DNA of 7,023 nucleotides from Clostridiales bacterium (lineage in GTDB: Bacteria > Bacillota > Clostridia > Oscillospirales > Ruminococcaceae). Positions 5,835 to 7,023 of the stretch are shown in pieces; within the stretch, counting starts at the first letter, position 1, and every line of letters begins with the position of its first letter. The position numbers and the translations under genes are program-made. The DNA is taken from NCBI GenBank assembly GCA_012523875.1, contig JAAYSW010000215.1:1-7023 (forward strand). Reading direction: 5' to 3'. Under the pieces are notes generated by a model. The model did no database searches. It saw nothing but the letters and a program-made list of their open reading frames with translations, and was not told where the DNA came from.

Positions 5835-6682
5835 TAAAGTTTAAAGCTTGAGTTATTGTCATCATATGCCTTGACTAACTGTCTTTGTGTTTTTCCCCTA
5901 TATTCTTTTTCTAGCCCCTCTTTTAACTCAATCATTTCCATAACATCCATTCTTTCAACAACTGTTGACAAAATTGTTGAAAGACTGTGGGATTTCGTCA
6001 AAAAGCTAAGCTTTGTAATCTCAGCCTTTAAATTTTCTCCAATAAGCCCAATGATTTTATCTCTCTCATCAAGCTCATTTTGCATCATCTTTATAATTTC
6101 ATTCTCATCACTGGAATTGCCAAATCGCTTCGTAACTCCTGCATTAATCTGTGCAGGAACAGCAACAAAACTCCATTCATAAGCATCAGTAACATCATCA
6201 AGGATGACGTAACAAGGTTTTCCACCATAAACTTTACCCTTGATATGACCACAGGATTTTTTCTTTTTGTTTGCACCACAAATTGAGCAAGTTTGATTTA
6301 AGCATGAACAGGAAATGCTCACTTCTTTCTTTATTCCACCATCAATTTCCTTGATTAAATCTGCATTTGATGATGTTTTTACCATATATGCACAAGCTTT
6401 AAGATAAGTATAAACTGCACCATATTTAGTTTTTTTGCTATTATCAGTAATAAGTTCTGTTGAAAAAATTCTTGCAGTTTGGTTAGTTCCCTTTGTATCA
6501 TGGTCAAAGAGTCCAGTTTTGCCTATGAAAAGTTTTTGAAGTGTTTCTAAAGCTGATAAGGAAAAGCATTCTCCATCACGGTCTATATCATTATCACATA
6601 GGACTAGGTCAAAGATATAAACCTCATCTTCTGTATGTTCACGTCTTGTAAATTCATTAAGTTTATTTATTAATTCTGACAT
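5834..6682 (-). CDS. Phage prohead protease-like protein (XkdF/HK97-type) with Cys-rich insert and coiled-coil tail
   Basis: At 282 aa this is the first gene of the operon. Residues 20-185 look like a phage prohead serine protease: D-N-D-I-D-R-D-G-E at 30-38, F-D-H-D at 59-62 (His61), K-E-V-S-I-S-C-S at 119-126 (Ser122 or Ser124) and D-A-Y-E-W-S-F-V-A-V-P-A-Q at 166-178, the counterpart of the conserved E-x-S-x-V-x-x-P-A-N strand. His61 and the Ser are the likely catalytic pair, an inference from the family. Just after the Ser comes a Cys/His cluster (C125, C127, C132, C135, C144, H146) that could bind zinc or iron. Residues about 192-265 are charged and probably coiled-coil, like a scaffold segment fused to the protease. 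AAGGAG 8 bases before ATG 6682 supports the start. No capsid gene, the normal substrate and neighbour, follows. Confidence 0.7.
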   Translation of the reverse strand: MSELINKLNEFTRREHTEDEVYIFDLVLCDNDIDRDGECFSLSALETLQKLFIGKTGLFDHDTKGTNQTARIFSTELITDNSKKTKYGAVYTYLKACAYMVKTSSNADLIKEIDGGIKKEVSISCSCLNQTCSICGANKKKKSCGHIKGKVYGGKPCYVILDDVTDAYEWSFVAVPAQINAGVTKRFGNSSDENEIIKMMQNELDERDKIIGLIGENLKAEITKLSFLTKSHSLSTILSTVVERMDVMEMIELKEGLEKEYRGKTQRQLVKAYDDNNSSFKL

Positions 6683-6707
6683 AAAATATTCTCCTTTTTA
6701 TAATTTT

Positions 6708-6748
6708 CAGTTAGGCATACCTTAATTATTTAGGGGTACGCCTAACTG
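6708..6748. promoter_or_regulatory. Inverted repeat / possible double metal-regulator operator upstream of the phage-derived operon
   Basis: CAGTTAGGCATACC (6708-6721) faces GGTACGCCTAACTG (6735-6748). This is a 14-bp inverted repeat with one imperfect pair that becomes G-U in - strand RNA. Within it lie two boxes, TTAGGCATACCTTAA (6711-6725) and TTAGGGGTACGCCTAA (6730-6745), each resembling the TTAGG-n-CCTAA sites of DtxR-family iron/manganese regulators. It sits 25 bases before the protease-like start. No T-tract follows on either strand, so a terminator is unlikely. The regulator is inferred. Confidence 0.55.
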
Positions 6749-6755
6749 TTCTATC

Positions 6756-6786
6756 ATTTTAGAAATATAGCACACTAAACCATCAA
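6756..6786 (-). promoter_or_regulatory. Candidate promoter for the phage-derived operon
   Basis: On the - strand TTGATG (6786-6781) and TAAAAT (6761-6756) are 19 bases apart, which is longer than ideal. The predicted start of transcription, about 6749, would fall at the edge of the inverted repeat, a sensible place for a repressor. The match is weak. Confidence 0.25.
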
Positions 6787-6856
6787 GTAACTATTCGAGC
6801 GTTCAGAAGAATTGAGCTATAAAACATCAAGCCACCGTTCGTGCGTTCAGTAGAAT
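6781..6856. repeat. Diverged 32-base direct repeat
   Basis: Units at 6781-6812 and 6825-6856 share 26 of 32 bases, including CATCAAG and GCGTTCAG, with a period of 44 bases. A poor third unit may continue to about 6890. No open frame runs through it with confidence. Origin unknown; it may be a decayed duplication or a binding array. Confidence 0.55.
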
Positions 6857-6877
6857 CCAACAGCCAACTACGCCCGA

Positions 6878-6904
6878 AAATGCGATCCAACGTGCTACGT
6901 TGGT
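6878..6904 (-). repeat. AGC-loop hairpin repeat, copy B (downstream of the partial gene)
   Basis: On the - strand CCAACGT, loop AGC, ACGTTGG (6903-6887) is a perfect 7-bp stem directly after the TAA at 6906-6904. With flanks it matches 1721-1747 at 23 of 27 bases, and one stem pair is changed on both sides. The flank continues as CGCATTTTCGG. Confidence 0.75.
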
Positions 6905-7023
6905 TAAATTATCAAGCACTTAACCGCATCTGGTATAATCTTTTTAAACCCTAGTTTAACGCTTACAGAAATTCTATCTAGCTGGCGGTCGATAAGTTTA
7001 TCTGTTTCGATAATTAAATCAGA
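6904..7023 (-). CDS. 3' end of an unrecognised gene (partial)
   Basis: The - strand is open from the window edge for 39 codons, ending at TAA 6906-6904. The peptide is protein-like, with S-D-L-I-I-E-T-D near its start, then I-D-R-Q-L-D-R-I-S-V-S-V-K-L-G-F-K-K-I-I-P, and ends C-L-I-I. The helix-then-strand pattern K-L-G-F-K-K-I-I-P recalls the C-terminal region of RadA/Lon-type domains, but the tail after it is too short for RadA and the resemblance is weak. It could also be a phage-related or unrelated protein. Its stop codon is followed at once by the AGC-loop hairpin. It lies on the same strand as the phage-derived operon but is separated from it by about 220 bases with repeats. Confidence 0.45.
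   Translation of the reverse strand, partial: SDLIIETDKLIDRQLDRISVSVKLGFKKIIPDAVKCLII

Noticed and set aside
5856..6182. Open frame of about 108 codons on the + strand
   Set aside because: It lies antisense inside the protease-like gene, is Ser/Ile/Phe-rich as expected of an antisense shadow, and has no good ribosome binding site.
6708..6748. Riboswitch or terminator
   Set aside because: It is a simple hairpin with no recognisable aptamer and no T-tract on either strand; an operator is a better explanation.
6781..6856. Possible CRISPR array or LexA/DinR box (GTTCGTGCGTTC-like)
   Set aside because: The repeats differ at six positions with a 12-base gap. The GTTC elements are direct and not the inverted GAAC-n4-GTTC that LexA of Firmicutes needs.

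Overview
The window reads as chromosomal DNA from a low-GC, anaerobic Firmicute, most likely a gut clostridium of the Oscillospiraceae/Ruminococcaceae type. The reasons are the AT-rich codons, strong AGGAGG-type ribosome binding sites, an oxygen-sensitive class I (4Fe-4S) hydro-lyase subunit, and palindromic intergenic repeats that resemble those I recall from such genomes. The family-level guess is inference.

Bases 1-3417, + strand. An upstream gene ends in an ATGA overlap with shikimate kinase (aroK). Five bases or fewer later comes a metal-dependent amidohydrolase, and its last nine codons lie inside a repeat. A hairpin-rich spacer leads to a class I fumarate/tartrate hydratase alpha subunit whose usual beta-subunit partner is not next to it. 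In its place is a nucleotidyltransferase-like (MNT) + HEPN pair overlapping by 8 bases. The MNT-like protein keeps the family's C-terminal half but has lost the GS and DxD active-site residues.

Bases 3418-3723 hold no gene. They contain a duplicated 24-base AT-rich hairpin, an AGC-loop hairpin, two exact copies of a 25-base unit, a strong probably bidirectional terminator between the converging transcription units, and another short palindrome.

Bases 3724-6682, - strand, form a tight five-gene operon of phage structural ancestry. In transcription order it encodes a prohead-protease/scaffold-like protein with a Cys-rich insert, a helical head-tail connector-like protein, a tail-terminator-like protein, a small beta-rich tail-like protein and a baseplate-hub-like protein. 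Every frame is open and every gene has a good ribosome binding site. No capsid, portal, terminase, tail tube, tape measure, lysis or integrase gene is visible. This looks more like a compact, maintained phage-derived cassette than a randomly decaying prophage, though the window is too small to be certain.

Bases 6683-7023. The operon is preceded by a 14-bp inverted repeat made of two TTAGG..CCTAA-like boxes (possible DtxR-family metal-regulator sites), a diverged 32-base direct repeat, and the 3' end of another - strand gene whose stop codon is followed at once by an AGC-loop hairpin. That hairpin and its flank match the one after the amidohydrolase at 23 of 27 bases, with one stem pair changed on both sides. 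Taken together, a family of AGC-loop hairpins sits just after the stop codon, in the sense orientation, of three separate genes.
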